DNA of 64,000 nucleotides, taken from assembly GCA_963556195.1 (NCBI GenBank), contig OY744531.1, positions 52,864,700-52,928,699 of the forward strand, in the 5' to 3' direction. Source of the stretch: Sepiola atlantica (lineage: Eukaryota; Mollusca; Cephalopoda; Sepiida; Sepiolidae). The position numbers and the translations under genes were made by a program. Positions 34,815 through 46,400 of this stretch are shown here, piece after piece. Numbering within the stretch: the first letter of the stretch is position 1; the number at the start of each line of letters is the position of its first letter. Below the pieces are notes generated by a model. It worked only from the letters and a program-made list of their open reading frames with translations. It ran no database searches and was not told where the DNA came from.

Positions 34815-35227
34815 CTATAAACGGGTCTGTAAGAGGTACGACACCCGCCGATTCGGAGACGAGGAGACCTTCACCGTTTTACGGGTTCGTCAGTCTCCCC
34901 GAAACCTGCCAGCTGCTTAAGTGCGCACCTCAGACAGACGCTGAAAGAAAGAATAAAAAATAATTAATGGCCCAAGAGGGGCGAACGAACCTGACTGTCG
35001 GACTAGACCCGCCGATTCGGAGACGAAGAGACCTTCACCGTTTTACGGGTTCGTCAGTCTCCCCGAAACCTGCCAGCTGCTTAAGTCAGCCCAACAGTCA
35101 GGGAAAAGAAGAAAAGAAAAAGTCCCAAGAGGGGACAAAAAGGTGACAAAAGCCCCAAAAGGGGGCTTGGTCAAAGAAAAACGCTTTCAACCTAGCTAGT
35201 CTTTGGGAAAATGAGAATGTTTTATCT
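34815..35227 (-). promoter_or_regulatory. 5' UTR with duplicated promoter-like monomer, unit 1
   Basis: A 79-bp sequence occurs twice (34,844-34,922 and 35,008-35,086; period 164 bp). Each copy contains, on the minus strand, ACTTAAGCAGCTGGCAGG, GGGGAGACTGACGAACCCG and CCGAATCGGCGGG. The leader also has small hairpins (GTCCCCTCTTGGGAC, and CCCCC-TTTT-GGGG). By analogy with other LINEs with monomeric 5' UTRs, it is the probable internal promoter. Function is inferred from position only. Confidence 0.55.
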
Positions 35228-35268
35228 GAGAACAGATACTACACTCTGATCTTAGCCAAAAGGCTGAG
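35228..35268 (-). repeat. U2 snRNA 5' fragment between units 1 and 2
   Basis: 41 bp, same ends as the other spacers: CTCAGCC start and CTGTTCTC end on the minus strand. It reads GATCAGAGTGTAG where conserved U2 has GATCAAGTGTAG. Confidence 0.9.
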
Positions 35269-36062
35269 TATTTATTTAGATGGATGCATCCTGGAAAACA
35301 TTAACTCCTAGAGTTAAGATTACATTCCCAGAATGCATACCACCTTAGGCATAAAAGCCCACTGTGGAAGGGGGGGAAGGTGGGGGTCGGGGGTCATTGT
35401 GACATTTAAAAAACAACAGTTTGACATTTTTTATTTCAAACAAAGACAAAACAAAGACATTTTTTATTTGACAAAAAGCAAAGAAAATGCACAATGACAA
35501 AAACCTAATCTACCCTAAGCTAGACATTCACACTAAAAAATTCACAGTCACTCTATGGCTTAACCCTACTTAAAATATCCCCAAAATGATACATGAAACT
35601 ATGAAATAACGTGGGATTGGGATACACATTAAAAACACCCAAAAAGAAAGAAAAATAAAGAACCAAATAAAATGATAAGGGGTGGTTAGTAGGACCCTTC
35701 CCTACCCTCTTGCTAAGTGCGGACCGCCCACTGTTTTCCGGCTCAAAGCCGAAAACAAGCAGGTCGACCCCTAAATGGGAGTGGGAATAAAGCGGGGCGT
35801 TCTGAAAATAAATTAATCGGGATCTGGGTACGGGAATGGATGGCGTCTTCCAAGATAATATTGCCAAGGGTTTCATCAGTCGGGGACAAAATAAATATGT
35901 GGAGTGGGCATCTTTGGAAGCTCTCTAGTGCCTGCAGAAAAAACAAAGTTGGGACAGGACATCATTTACTCCTACTAGCTTATAGTTCGACTAGGCTAAT
36001 AAAAAATAATTTTGTTTTATACTGGGCTGGGTTCCGTAGGACCCAGTACCGTCTGCGCCATG

Positions 36063-39000
36063 CTAAGGCGGGAAAACGTATTCAAACCTGGACCCTCGTC
36101 GAATGCACAAACTAGTGTTGTGCACCCATCTTCTATTGAACTCCATGCGATGTAGTCGTTTCCAATCGCATCTGATTTTCACTTTAAGCTGATGCTTAAA
36201 GTAAACAACCAGATCACGATCCGAAACAGACCCAACCCCATGAACCTCATCTAGACGTGTAACCCACGTCACTAACCTAGCTACGGCCAGGATCACAAGA
36301 AACACCATTCGCTTCTCTCTAGACCACGGCGGCGCTACGTTGTTGATGACGAATGCTACATCCAGGACCAGCGGCTGCTCGGCGTCGATGCGAGCCGTTA
36401 CCTCTCTGACATACTCCCAGAGAAGACGTAATTTTCTGCAAGTGAAGAAGGCGTGCTCGGCCGTTTCTTCCTCATTGTCCTCACAGCGCGGGCACAAGGG
36501 GACGTCCCTTATGCCATCCCTGCATAATCTGCCATAGAGGGGCAGTGCGTTCCGAACAAGTCGCCAGGTCAGAGAGTACTCAGAATTGTTGAGATAACTC
36601 TGGCCTGGCGCCCAACTCCACTGGGAGCGAGCCTCCTCCGTCGACAATCCAAGCCGTCTCCCAAGTGGATCCGAAGCGGACCCCTCCACTAGATCCCGAT
36701 ACAGTCTCTTCCTAGACCGGGCAAGGTCACTGGACCCCGGCAACGCCTTAAGCGCGGCTCGGCATTCGGTGACGAACAGCGACTCTCCTCTTGGCCTACG
36801 TCGACCTTCGACCGAGTGGTCGGGTATGAGGTTGGGAAAGGCGTCCTCAACCGCAGGGACCCACGGAGTTTCTTCCGTCAAAGTACGACTCAGGAAAGCC
36901 AGTCTCTCAGCATGTCTATGACTTGCCAAGTCAGGCATCCCCAAGCCTCCATCACACGGACGTTGCGTACAGACCTGTCTGCGGACGTATGCTTTCCGCC
37001 CATTCCACAGAAGTGAAAAGAGCAAGCGCGTGAAAGCAAGAAGGCGGTCCGCAGGCAGCGGGAGTACAGACAGTCGGTAAAGGATGAGAGGAAAGACGTA
37101 AGTGGCGCACGCCTCCGCTCTCCCCTTCAAGGAAAGTTTCCTTCGAATCCAAGTCCTCACAGACGATTCGACCTTTGCCTGTACTTCCGACCAATTCTTC
37201 TCCAGCTGGAGACCCGGTCCGAACCAAACGCCAAGGATCCGAACCGGGCCATCGGTCCAGTTGAAGTCACCTGGAAGTGCGGTCTCTCCGCTCCAGGCAG
37301 CCAACCGCAGGCCATTGGACTTGCTGCGGTTGACAATGGCCCCTGTCACTTCTTCGTACCGAGCGAGCGCCTTAATCACCGCTTCTATGTCTTCACGGCT
37401 GGACACAAAAACGGTGACATCATCGGCATACGCGGAAACCTAGGCTCGCGCATAGTGAGGAGGGATAGCGATTCCGCGCAGGACTGGTGTTGCCGCCCTG
37501 TCCCTTAATTTGCGAAGGAAGGGCTCCAACGCCAGGACATAAAGCAGGGGCGACAGCGGACAACCCTGACGTACCGAACGAGAAACCACGAACGACTCCG
37601 AAAGCCTACCGTTTACTTGCACCGCTACCGTCGGCAGACGGTACAGAATCGAGACCCACTTGCGGAAGTCCGGATTAAAACCGGCAGCCTCTAGAACAGA
37701 TTCCAAGAAACCATGGTCGACTCTATCGAAAGCCTTGGACTGATCTAAATTGATCAGCGCGGCTTCAGTGTCGTCTTCTATACCCTCTAGGATCGTGCGA
37801 ACCAGATGCAAATTGTTTTGAATTGACCTCCCCTTCACAGCATAGTTCTGCTCAGGTTCGATCAAGTCAGCGATAACAACCTGCAAACGATTCGCAAGAA
37901 CACGGGCCAAAATCTTTAACTCTGTGTTTAGCAGAGTTATGGGCCTGTAACTATCTAAATTCCCCCCACCAGGTTGGCCCCCCTTCTTCAACAATGTGAC
38001 CACTCCTTTGGTAACCTGCCCAGGGATCGAGCCCTGAACAAACCAGTGGTTAAACACATCCTTCAGAAGAGGAACAAACATGGGCGACAGCCTCAAGTAA
38101 ACTTCGTATGGCAGACCATCGAGTCCTGGAGATTTGTTGTAGCCGACCTGCTTCAACGCAGTAATGATCTCACCCTCTGTAACGTCCCCATCACAGCCAG
38201 CTGCTCGGGCCGCCTCTAGGCGGGGCGAGTCAGCCAAATAGCTGTCAAACTCCTGGCCGCGGAGTCTGGGTAGTTGGGTGAAGCGATCCTCCAAATGCTC
38301 GCGGAACCCCTCGCAAATCTCACGAGTAGATACCAGGGTATGTCCTTCCAGGTTATTCACCTTCCGAATGTACCCATCCGAGCCACGACGTAAAGCAGCC
38401 TTACGCTCAACAGCGTCAACGTTCACAGCTTCGTTAGAGACTTTCTTTAACCTAGCTCGAACTACTTGACCTTCATATCGCTCGCTAGCCAAGCGATTGA
38501 GGTCCCCCTTAATTAAGGCTATCTCTAGGGGATCCCCCCCAGCCACCGCCCGGGTCATCTTATCATCTACACGCTTCTGTGTCCTAGCCCTATCTTGAGC
38601 GAGGCGCTGGCTATAGCGGACACAAAAGCGTCTAACATAAACCTTAGTTTTCACCCACCAACTACTCCCGATAACCGCCCCCACTAAAGCCCGCTGAAGT
38701 AGTAACGTTAGCTTGTCCCGGAAGTCGGGTATCTCCAGTAAGGAGGTATTCAACTTCCAGTACCCAGCTAACCTAAGCCTATCGCTTAAACTCAAACGGG
38801 CCATAACCAATTTATGGTCCGAGTGACCTAACCAAGTGAACGTGGGACAAGATAAGAAATCTATGTCGCCTCTTCTAACTAACATTCTGTCCAAGTAAGT
38901 ACTCGAACAGAAGGCCGCGCTAGTATGCCACGTCCACATCTCCCGCCCTGGGTGATCAACGCGAAATCTGTCGACAAGATCGCATGAGGCGATCAGGTCA

Positions 39001-39494
39001 GACAGACTGCTATCACACCTATCCGACCCTCTATTACCCCCGACCTTTTCTATCTTGGGGTCAAGGATTGCATTCCAATCCCCCATTAATACTACACGCT
39101 CCGGACCCCCGAGAAACGTCTCCAACCGTCGAAAAAAGGAAACCCTCTCACCAACAGCGTTAGGCGCATAAACCGCAACGATCCGAAACTTGCTGCTGTC
39201 AACGGCAACATCGACTACGACCAACCGTCCTTCCGCATCCGTATGAACAGCGCGCACTGTCGCGGACAGAGTGCGTCTCACTAGCAAAGAGACACCACAA
39301 CTACGGACATTGCCATATGCTGAGATGACGTCATAGTCGTCAGTCAGCACATCACAATCCCCATACGAAACGAAGTGGGTCTCCTCGATCGCAGCTATAT
39401 CTACCTTAAGGGCCACGAGATCCCTCAGCACGCGAACAGCCTTGCTTCGAGATCTCATGCCCCTCACATTCAATGTGGCCAGGTTTAAAGCCAT
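36063..39494 (-). pseudogene. LINE ORF2 (APE-RT), unit 2, one stop
   Basis: Same 3432-bp frame as the other units. Codon 685 is TAG in place of AGG (Arg), just after HYARA and four codons before the YADD catalytic motif. Codon 630 is intact here, unlike in units 1 and 3. Upstream it keeps the whole APE domain and RT motifs through RQGCPLSPLLY. The frame is open after the stop to FEYVFPP. The truncated product should lack reverse transcriptase activity but could retain endonuclease function. Confidence 0.9.
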
Positions 39495-39504
39495 TATCCT
39501 TTAT

Positions 39505-42222
39505 TTATATGTCGCAGACGGGCCTAAAGTCCTCGGGAGTGAAAACGCCGAAGGCCTGACCAAGACTGCCAGTCAGCAGTTCGGACGAAATCCGTCCGTC
39601 TCGAGCCAGACCTCCCACGTCCAGGGGAAAGGTTAGCTTTAAAGCCCGAAAAAATGAGGGATGAACATAAATGGGGACCCTCCCCGGACATTTCGAAGCC
39701 AATTTCTTTTTTGATGGATGCTCCTCGTCAACTAAGGTAACCCCCGGAATAGCCATCCTTCCCTCCTCCACCATTCTCCAAAGGGCGCGTGCCCTACTAC
39801 CTTTATCATGCCTGATAAAGGTAGTTATCATTGGGACATCTCGGAAGTTCAGAGGGTTATCAACTCTTTTTCCTTTCACATGTGTAAACGCTCCCAACTG
39901 TTTCAGATTACGCCTCTGCCTATTACTTAGGTCCGACTGGACAAGTGTTGCGTCCGCCTCACAAATTCTTCCCCCAGGCAGGAAAGGGAGCTTCCGGGAT
40001 CTTTCTCGTCTAACTGGTGGAGGAGTGGGTTCAGTTTTCGCCGTAACTTCTTCCGGCACTTCCTCGTCAGCAACGGTTTCCTCCATAGCTACCTTGTCGG
40101 CAAAAGCTTCCTCCGCCGCTACCTTGTCGGCAACAGCTTCCTCCGCCGCTACCTTGTCGGCTACAGCTGCCTCTGGTTGTTTGGCAGTTTTATATGGGCT
40201 TTTAGGCTCTTCATCTGCCTCGGCCGATGCTACGGCCATGGATATCTCTTCAGGGGTGTTGGATTGGGGAGGGGTATTTCGTTCAACCACAACTTCGGGT
40301 TCTGGAGATTGGGGTTTGGGTGGTTGAACGATTTCCTTGTCTGGACATGTCGCTTTCTGGTCTCGGCTCTTCTTTGCCCTGGTGTCCTTCTTGGGCTTCT
40401 GGACCGGCGGTACTCCTTCCACAGTCATGTCCTCCTCAGAGTCGTTATTTTCGTCTGATCCTGATGAGGGGAACTGAAACTTCCGTTTGACCGCAGGTGC
40501 AGGCTGATCTCCTGCTGCGGTTGGTGGTTTAGCGGGTTTCTCGCTCGTGCTTAGAGTCGGCTTTTTCCCCTTCTTGGCTGCCACCTTGTTCCAACCTTTT
40601 TCTTCTTCCGGTACTTCCGGTACTTCTTCCGGTACTGTTGGTTCTGTTGGTTTGGGGACATTTGTTGTCACTGTTGGCACTGCCACCGGGGTCTTTGGTG
40701 GGTTCCTTTTGGGGCACTCCTTTGCCATATGCCCCGACGTCTGACAGTGCCAACAAACCGGCCTCCTTCCCTCCACTATCACTGGCATCGACCAGGTTTC
40801 GCAGTATAGCTGCGCCGGTATCTCCCGGAATCCTTCACGGGTGAGTCGCATAAGGATTTTGTAGTCCCCCGTCTGGATATTTCGGGGACCACGGACTGGG
40901 AACACTGCCTCAACGTCGCCATACTGTGACATAATGGCGCCTATGTGTTCGAAGGCGACACAGCATGGGACGCCGAGAACTGACACAGTTGTCCTCCTCT
41001 TTGATAAATATTCGGGAGTCAATTTTATCCCGTTACTCGTATGCTCCCATTTCGCCACTCTTTCGGCTTCTGCCACGTTAGGGAGCAGAATATCATACAT
41101 AGCGTATGATCGCTTTACAACGTAAGTAGCTGGGATCTTCAGATCCCCAAGTATTTTCATTATTTTGTCCTTGGGGACCCCAGTCAGCCCCTTCGTCTTT
41201 GTATCAGTTGTAACCAATGAGACTATTCGTCTCTTTAGTCTCTCCAGAGTGCCCGGGACTACTTTGATTGTACTTCCGTCGGTGAAGTCGGCGTATTTAT
41301 CTCTGAAGAGTCGCCTGTACTCCTCTGGAGTCTTCTGGGCCTGGGGTCCCCACGTCGATGTGGTTCCTTTGGAGTCCTTATTAAGTGTCTTTTCTGGCAA
41401 GACCTTTTTGGCCCCTTTCCTAACTCTTGGTCTTTCAGGCCTACTCTCGTCTCCCTCAGAGCTGTCGGTTGATGATCCCCCCGAGGAGCACCCAAGAAAC
41501 GACTTTGGCCTATACTGTCTCTGTGCCACCTCCAAGTCTAGAGACTGGCACTTTCTTACCGGCTTCTGATTAAAGAATGGGGTGTCACTGAATCCGCCAA
41601 AACTTATGGTTTGGGTGCATTCGGGCATGCTACCCCCTGCGATAGAAAACGACCCGACTGGAGTGCCGCTCGGTGCGACACCCTCCATAACCGAAACTGA
41701 GGTGCCCGGCGAGGCAACACCTTCTGGGGCGCACTCGGGTGTGCAACCCCCCTCCAACACGACTGGGGCGCACTCGGGCGTGCAACCCCCCTCCAACACG
41801 ACCGGGGCGCACTCGGGCGTGCAACCCTCCTCCAACACGACCGGGGCGCACTCGGGCGTGCAACCCCCCTCCAACACGACTGGGGCGCACTCGGGCGTGC
41901 AACCCCCCTCCAACACGACTGGGGCGCACTCGGGCGTGCAACCCCCCTCCAACACGACTGGGGCGCACTCGGGCGTGCAAACCCCCTCCAACACGACTGG
42001 GGCGCACTCGGGTGTGCAACCCCCCTCCAACACGACCGGGGCGCACTCGGGTGTGCAACCCCCCTTCCAGGTCGGAGAACCGCTCGGCACGGTTATCCCC
42101 ACCATCATTAGGTCGTACTCAGGAGTACGATTCACCAAATCTAACAAGGTGCGCTCCGCGGTCACACCGTCCTCGCTGTTGTCAACGACAACACAGTTTT
42201 TTGAAGCCCGGGTGGCTTCCAT
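39505..42222 (-). CDS. LINE ORF1 protein (gag-like), unit 2, intact
   Basis: Intact, 905 aa. Order: N-terminus (1-53); nine 13-residue Cys-rich repeats GGCTPECAPVVLE (about 54-167); GVAPSGTP phrase and Ser-rich linker (170-290); a conserved block from EEYRRLF (300) into an RRM-like region (RRTTVSVLGVPC to about 480); one CCHC zinc knuckle at C490-C493-H498-C503; basic, Pro-rich and Glu-rich linkers with four VADKVAAEEA-like repeats (687-720); and a conserved C-terminal domain (740-905) ending FRPVCDI. ORF1 proteins of this class bind and package LINE RNA. The knuckle and RRM-like fold support that role here. The start is the first Met of the open frame. The stop lies 10 nt before the ORF2 ATG. 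Repeat and C-terminal domain functions are unknown. Confidence 0.9.
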   Translation of the reverse strand: MEATRASKNCVVVDNSEDGVTAERTLLDLVNRTPEYDLMMVGITVPSGSPTWKGGCTPECAPVVLEGGCTPECAPVVLEGVCTPECAPVVLEGGCTPECAPVVLEGGCTPECAPVVLEGGCTPECAPVVLEEGCTPECAPVVLEGGCTPECAPVVLEGGCTPECAPEGVASPGTSVSVMEGVAPSGTPVGSFSIAGGSMPECTQTISFGGFSDTPFFNQKPVRKCQSLDLEVAQRQYRPKSFLGCSSGGSSTDSSEGDESRPERPRVRKGAKKVLPEKTLNKDSKGTTSTWGPQAQKTPEEYRRLFRDKYADFTDGSTIKVVPGTLERLKRRIVSLVTTDTKTKGLTGVPKDKIMKILGDLKIPATYVVKRSYAMYDILLPNVAEAERVAKWEHTSNGIKLTPEYLSKRRTTVSVLGVPCCVAFEHIGAIMSQYGDVEAVFPVRGPRNIQTGDYKILMRLTREGFREIPAQLYCETWSMPVIVEGRRPVCWHCQTSGHMAKECPKRNPPKTPVAVPTVTTNVPKPTEPTVPEEVPEVPEEEKGWNKVAAKKGKKPTLSTSEKPAKPPTAAGDQPAPAVKRKFQFPSSGSDENNDSEEDMTVEGVPPVQKPKKDTRAKKSRDQKATCPDKEIVQPPKPQSPEPEVVVERNTPPQSNTPEEISMAVASAEADEEPKSPYKTAKQPEAAVADKVAAEEAVADKVAAEEAFADKVAMEETVADEEVPEEVTAKTEPTPPPVRRERSRKLPFLPGGRICEADATLVQSDLSNRQRRNLKQLGAFTHVKGKRVDNPLNFRDVPMITTFIRHDKGSRARALWRMVEEGRMAIPGVTLVDEEHPSKKKLASKCPGRVPIYVHPSFFRALKLTFPLDVGGLARDGRISSELLTGSLGQAFGVFTPEDFRPVCDI
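41725..42067 (-). repeat. 39-bp coding minisatellite in ORF1, unit 2
   Basis: Nine 39-bp units with only a few third-position and sporadic replacement changes. Confidence 0.95.
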
Positions 42223-42634
42223 CTATAAACGGGTCTGTAAGAGGTACGACACCCGCCGATTCGGAGACGAGGAGACCTTCACCGTTTTACGGGTTCGTCA
42301 GTCTCCCCGAAACATGCCAGCTGCTTAAGTGCGCACCTCAGACAGACGCTGAAAGAAAGAATAAAAAATAATTAATGGCCCAAGAGGGGCGAACGAACCT
42401 GACTGTCGGACTAGACCCGCCGATTCGGAGACGAAGAGACCTTCACCGTTTTACGGGTTCGTCAGTCTCCCCGAAACCTGCCAGCTGCTTAAGTCAGCCC
42501 AACAGTCAGGGAAAAGAAGAAAAGAAAAATCCCAAGAGGGGACAAAAAGGTGACAAAAGCCCCAAAAGGGGGCTTGGTCAAAGAAAAACGCTTTCAACCT
42601 AGCTAGTCTTTGGGAAAATGAGAATGTTTTATCT
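42223..42634 (-). promoter_or_regulatory. 5' UTR with duplicated promoter-like monomer, unit 2
   Basis: Repeats at 42,252-42,330 and 42,416-42,494 (79 bp, period 164). A TTTTTTATTCTTTCTTTCAG stretch between them looks like a 3' splice site on the coding strand. Confidence 0.55.
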
Positions 42635-42675
42635 GAGAACAGATACTACACTCTGATCTTAGCCAAAAGGCTGAG
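42635..42675 (-). repeat. U2 snRNA 5' fragment between units 2 and 3
   Basis: 41 bp, identical by eye to the piece at 35,228-35,268. Confidence 0.9.
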
Positions 42676-43468
42676 TATTTATTTAGATGGATGCATCCTG
42701 GAAAACATTAACTCCTAGAGTTAAGATTACATTCCCAGAATGCATACCACCTTAGGCATAAAAGCCCACTGTGGAAGGGGGGAAGGTGGGGGTCGGGGGT
42801 CATTGTGACATTTAAAAAACAACAGTTTGACATTTTTTATTTCAAACAAAGACAAAACAAAGACATTTTTTATTTGACAAAAAGCAAAGAAAATGCACAA
42901 TGACAAAAACCTAATCTACCCTAAGCTAGACATTCACACTAAAAAATTCACAGTCACTCTATGGCTTAACCCTACTTAAAATATCCCCAAAATGATACAT
43001 GAAACTATGAAATAACGTGGGATTTGGATACACATTAAAAACACCCAAAAAGAAAGAAAAATAAAGAACCAAATAAAATGATAAGGGGTGGTTAGTAGGA
43101 CCCTTCCCTACCCTCTTGCTAAGTGCGGACCGCCCACTGTTTTCCGGCTCAAAGCCGAAAACAAGCAGGTCGACCCCTAAATGGGAGTGGGAATAAAGCG
43201 GGGCGTTCTGAAAATAAATTAATCGGGATCTGGGTACGGGAATGGATGGCGTCTTCCAAGATAATATTGCCAAGGGTTTCATCAGCCGGGGACAAAATAA
43301 ATATGTGGAGTGGGCATCTTTGGGAGCTCTCTAGTGCCTGCAGAAAAAACAAAGTTGGGACAGGACATCATTTACTCCTACTAGCTTATAGTTCGACTAG
43401 GCTAATAAAAAATAATTTTGTTTCATACTGGGCTGGGTTCCGTAGGACCCAGTACCGTCTGCGCCATG

Positions 43469-46400
43469 CTAAGGCGGGAAAACGTATTCAAACCTGGACC
43501 CTCGTCGAATGCACAAACTAGTGTTGTGCACCCATCTTCTATTGAACTCCATGCGATATAGTCGTTTCCAATTGCATCTGATTTTCACTTTAAGCTGATG
43601 CTTAAAGTAAACAACCAGATCACGATCCGAAACAGACCCAACCCCATGAACCTCATCTAGACGTGTAACCCACGTCACTAACCTAGCTACGGCCAGGATC
43701 ACAAGAAACACCATTCGCTTCTCTCTAGACCACGGCGGCGCTACGTTGTTGATGACGAATGCTACATACAGGACCAGCGGCTGCTCGGCGTCGATGCGAG
43801 CCGTTACCTCTCTGACATACTCCCAGAGAAGACGTAATTTTCTGCAAGTGAAGAAGGCGTGCTCGGCCGTTTCTTCCTCATTGTCCTCACAGCGCGGGCA
43901 CAAGGGGACGTCCCTTATGCCATCCCTGCATAATCTGCCATAGAGGGGCAGTGCGTTCCGAACAAGTCGCCAGGTCAGAGAGTACTCAGAATTGTTGAGA
44001 TAACTCTGGCCTGGCGCCCAACTCCACTGGGAGCGAGCCTCCTCCGTCGACAATCCAAGCCGTCTCCCAAGTGGATCCGAAGCGGACCCCTCCACTAGAT
44101 CCCGATACAGTCTCTTCCTAGACCGGGCAAGGTCACTGGACCCCGGCAACGCCTTAAGCGCGGCTCGGCATTCGGTGACGAACAGCGACTCTCCTCTTGG
44201 CCTACGTCGACCTTCGACCGAGTGGTCGGGTATGAGGTTGGGAAAGGCGTCCTCAACCGCAGGGACCCACGGAGCTTCTTCCGTCAAAGTACGACTCAGG
44301 AAAGCCAGTCTCTCAGCATGTCTATGACTTGCCAAGTCAGGCATCCCCAAGCCTCCATCACACGGACGTTGCGTACAGACCTGTCTGCGGACGTATGCTT
44401 TCCGCCCACTCCACAGAAGTGAAAAGAGCAAGCGCGTGAAAGCAAGAAGGCGGTCCGCAGGCAGCGGGAGTACAGACAGTCGGTAAAGGATGAGAGGAAA
44501 GACGTAAGTGGCGCACGCCTCCGCTCTCCCCTTCAAGGAAAGTTTCCTTCGAATCCAAGTCCTCACAGACGATTCGACCTTTGCCTGTACTTCCGACCAA
44601 TTCTTCTCCAGCTGGAGACCCGGTCCGAACCAAACGCCAAGGATCCGAACCGGGCCATCGGTCCAGCTGAAGTCACCTGGAAGTGCGGTCTCTCCGCTCC
44701 AGGCAGCCAACCGCAGGCCATTGGACTTGCTGCGGTTGACAATGGCCCCTGTCACTTCTTCGTACCGAGCGAGCGCCTTAATCACCGCTTCTATGTCTTC
44801 ACGGCTGGACAAAAAAACGGTGACATCATCGGCATACGCGGAAACCCTGGCTCGCGCATAGTGAGGAGGGATAGCGATTCCGCGCAGGACTGGTGTTGCC
44901 GCCCCGTCCCTTAATTTGCGAAGGAAGGGCTCCAACGCCAGGACATAAAGCAGGGGCGACAGCGGACAACCCTGACGTACCGAACGAGAAACCACAAACG
45001 ACTCCGAAAGCTAACCGTTTACTTGCACCGCTACCGTCGGCAGACGGTACAGAATCGAGACCCACTTGCGGAAGTCCGGATTAAAACCGGCAGCCTCTAG
45101 AACAGATTCCAAGAAACCATGGTCGACCCTATCGAAAGCCTTGGACTGATCTAAATTGATCAGCGCGGCTTCAGTGTCGTCTTCTATACCCTCTAGGATC
45201 GTGCGAACCAGATGCAAATTGTTTTGAATTGACCTCCCCTTCACAGCATAGTTCTGCTCAGGTTCGATCAAGTCAGCGATAACAACCTGCAAACGATTCG
45301 CAAGAACACGGGCCAAAATCTTTAACTCTGTGTTTAGCAGAGTTATGGGCCTGTAATCATCTAAATTCCCCCCACCAGGTTGGCCCCCCTTCTTCAACAA
45401 TGTGACCACTCCTTTGGTAACCTGCCCAGGGATCGAGCCCTGAACAAACCAGTGGTTAAACACATCCTTCAGAAGAGGAACAAACATGGGCGACAGCCTC
45501 AAGTAAACTTCGTATGGCAGACCATCGAGTCCTGGAGATTTGTTGTAGCCGACCTGCTTCAACGCAGTAATGATCTCACCCTCTGTAACGTCCCCATCAC
45601 AGCCAGCTGCTCGGGCCGCCTCTAGGCGGGGCGAGTCAGCCAAATAGCTGTCAAACTCCTGGCCGCGGAGTCTGGGTAGTTGGGTGAAGCGATCCTCCAA
45701 ATGCTCGCGGAACCCCTCGCAAATCTCACGAGTAGATACCAGGGAATGTCCTTCCAGGTTATTCACCTTCCGAATGTACCCATCCGAGCCACGACGTAAA
45801 GCAGCCTTACGCTCAACAGCGTCAACGTTCACAGCTTCGTTAGAGACTTTCTTTAACCTAGCTCGAACTACTTGACCTTCATATCGCTCGCTAGCCAAGC
45901 GATTGAGGTCCCCCTTAATTAAGGCTATCTCTAGGGGATCCCCCCCAGCCACCGCCCGGGTCATCTTATCATCTACACGCTTCTGTGTCCTAGCCCTATC
46001 TTGAGCGAGGCGCTGGCTATAGCGGACACAAAAGCGTCTAACGTAAACCTTAGTTTTCACCCACCAACTACTCCCGATAACCGCCCCCACTAAAGCCCGC
46101 TGAAGTAGTAACGTTAGCTTGTCCCGGAAGTCGGGTATCTCCAGTAAGGAGGTATTCAACTTCCAGTACCCAGCTAACCTAGGCCTATCGCTAAAACTCA
46201 AACGGGCCATAACCAATTTATGGTCCGAGTGACCTAACCAAGTGAACGTGGGACAAGATAAGAAATCTATGTCGCCTCTTCTAACTAACATTCTGTCCAA
46301 GTAAGTACTCGAACAGAAGGCCGCGCTAGTATGCCACGTCCACATCTCCCGCCCTGGGTGATCAACGCGAAATCTGTCGACAAGATCGCATGAGGCGATC

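Larger units (their letters stand above)
27901..35227 (-). mobile_element. Tx1/Keno-like LINE, unit 1
   Basis: A full-length 7.33-kb non-LTR retrotransposon on the minus strand: 5' UTR 34,815-35,227, ORF1 32,136-34,814, 10-nt gap, ORF2 28,694-32,125, 3' UTR 27,901-28,693. U2 fragments lie at both ends. The 3' end is TAAATAAATA without a long poly(A). Both ORFs carry one stop each, so this unit is defective. It lacks the ~24-bp GCAAGGCTATGTAAGCGGG-type block in the 5' leader, as unit 2 also does, and it shares the ORF2 stop with unit 3. Confidence 0.9.
35269..42634 (-). mobile_element. Tx1/Keno-like LINE, unit 2
   Basis: Full-length 7.37-kb minus-strand unit, about 39 bp longer than unit 1 because ORF1 has one extra 39-bp repeat. 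ORF1 is intact and ORF2 has one stop. The 3'-terminal hairpin is the same as in unit 1 (35,284-35,338). The ~24-bp 5' leader block is missing, as in unit 1. Confidence 0.9.

Noticed and set aside
34261..34963. Long plus- and minus-strand open frames (AHSGVQPPSNTTG-like and HTRVRPSRVGGG-like repeats) over ORF1
   Set aside because: The 39-bp repeat is a multiple of three, so all frames stay open. Only the frame with the CCHC knuckle and conserved domains continues into a full ORF1. The same applies at ~41,600-42,370, 49,036-49,777 and 56,555-57,328.
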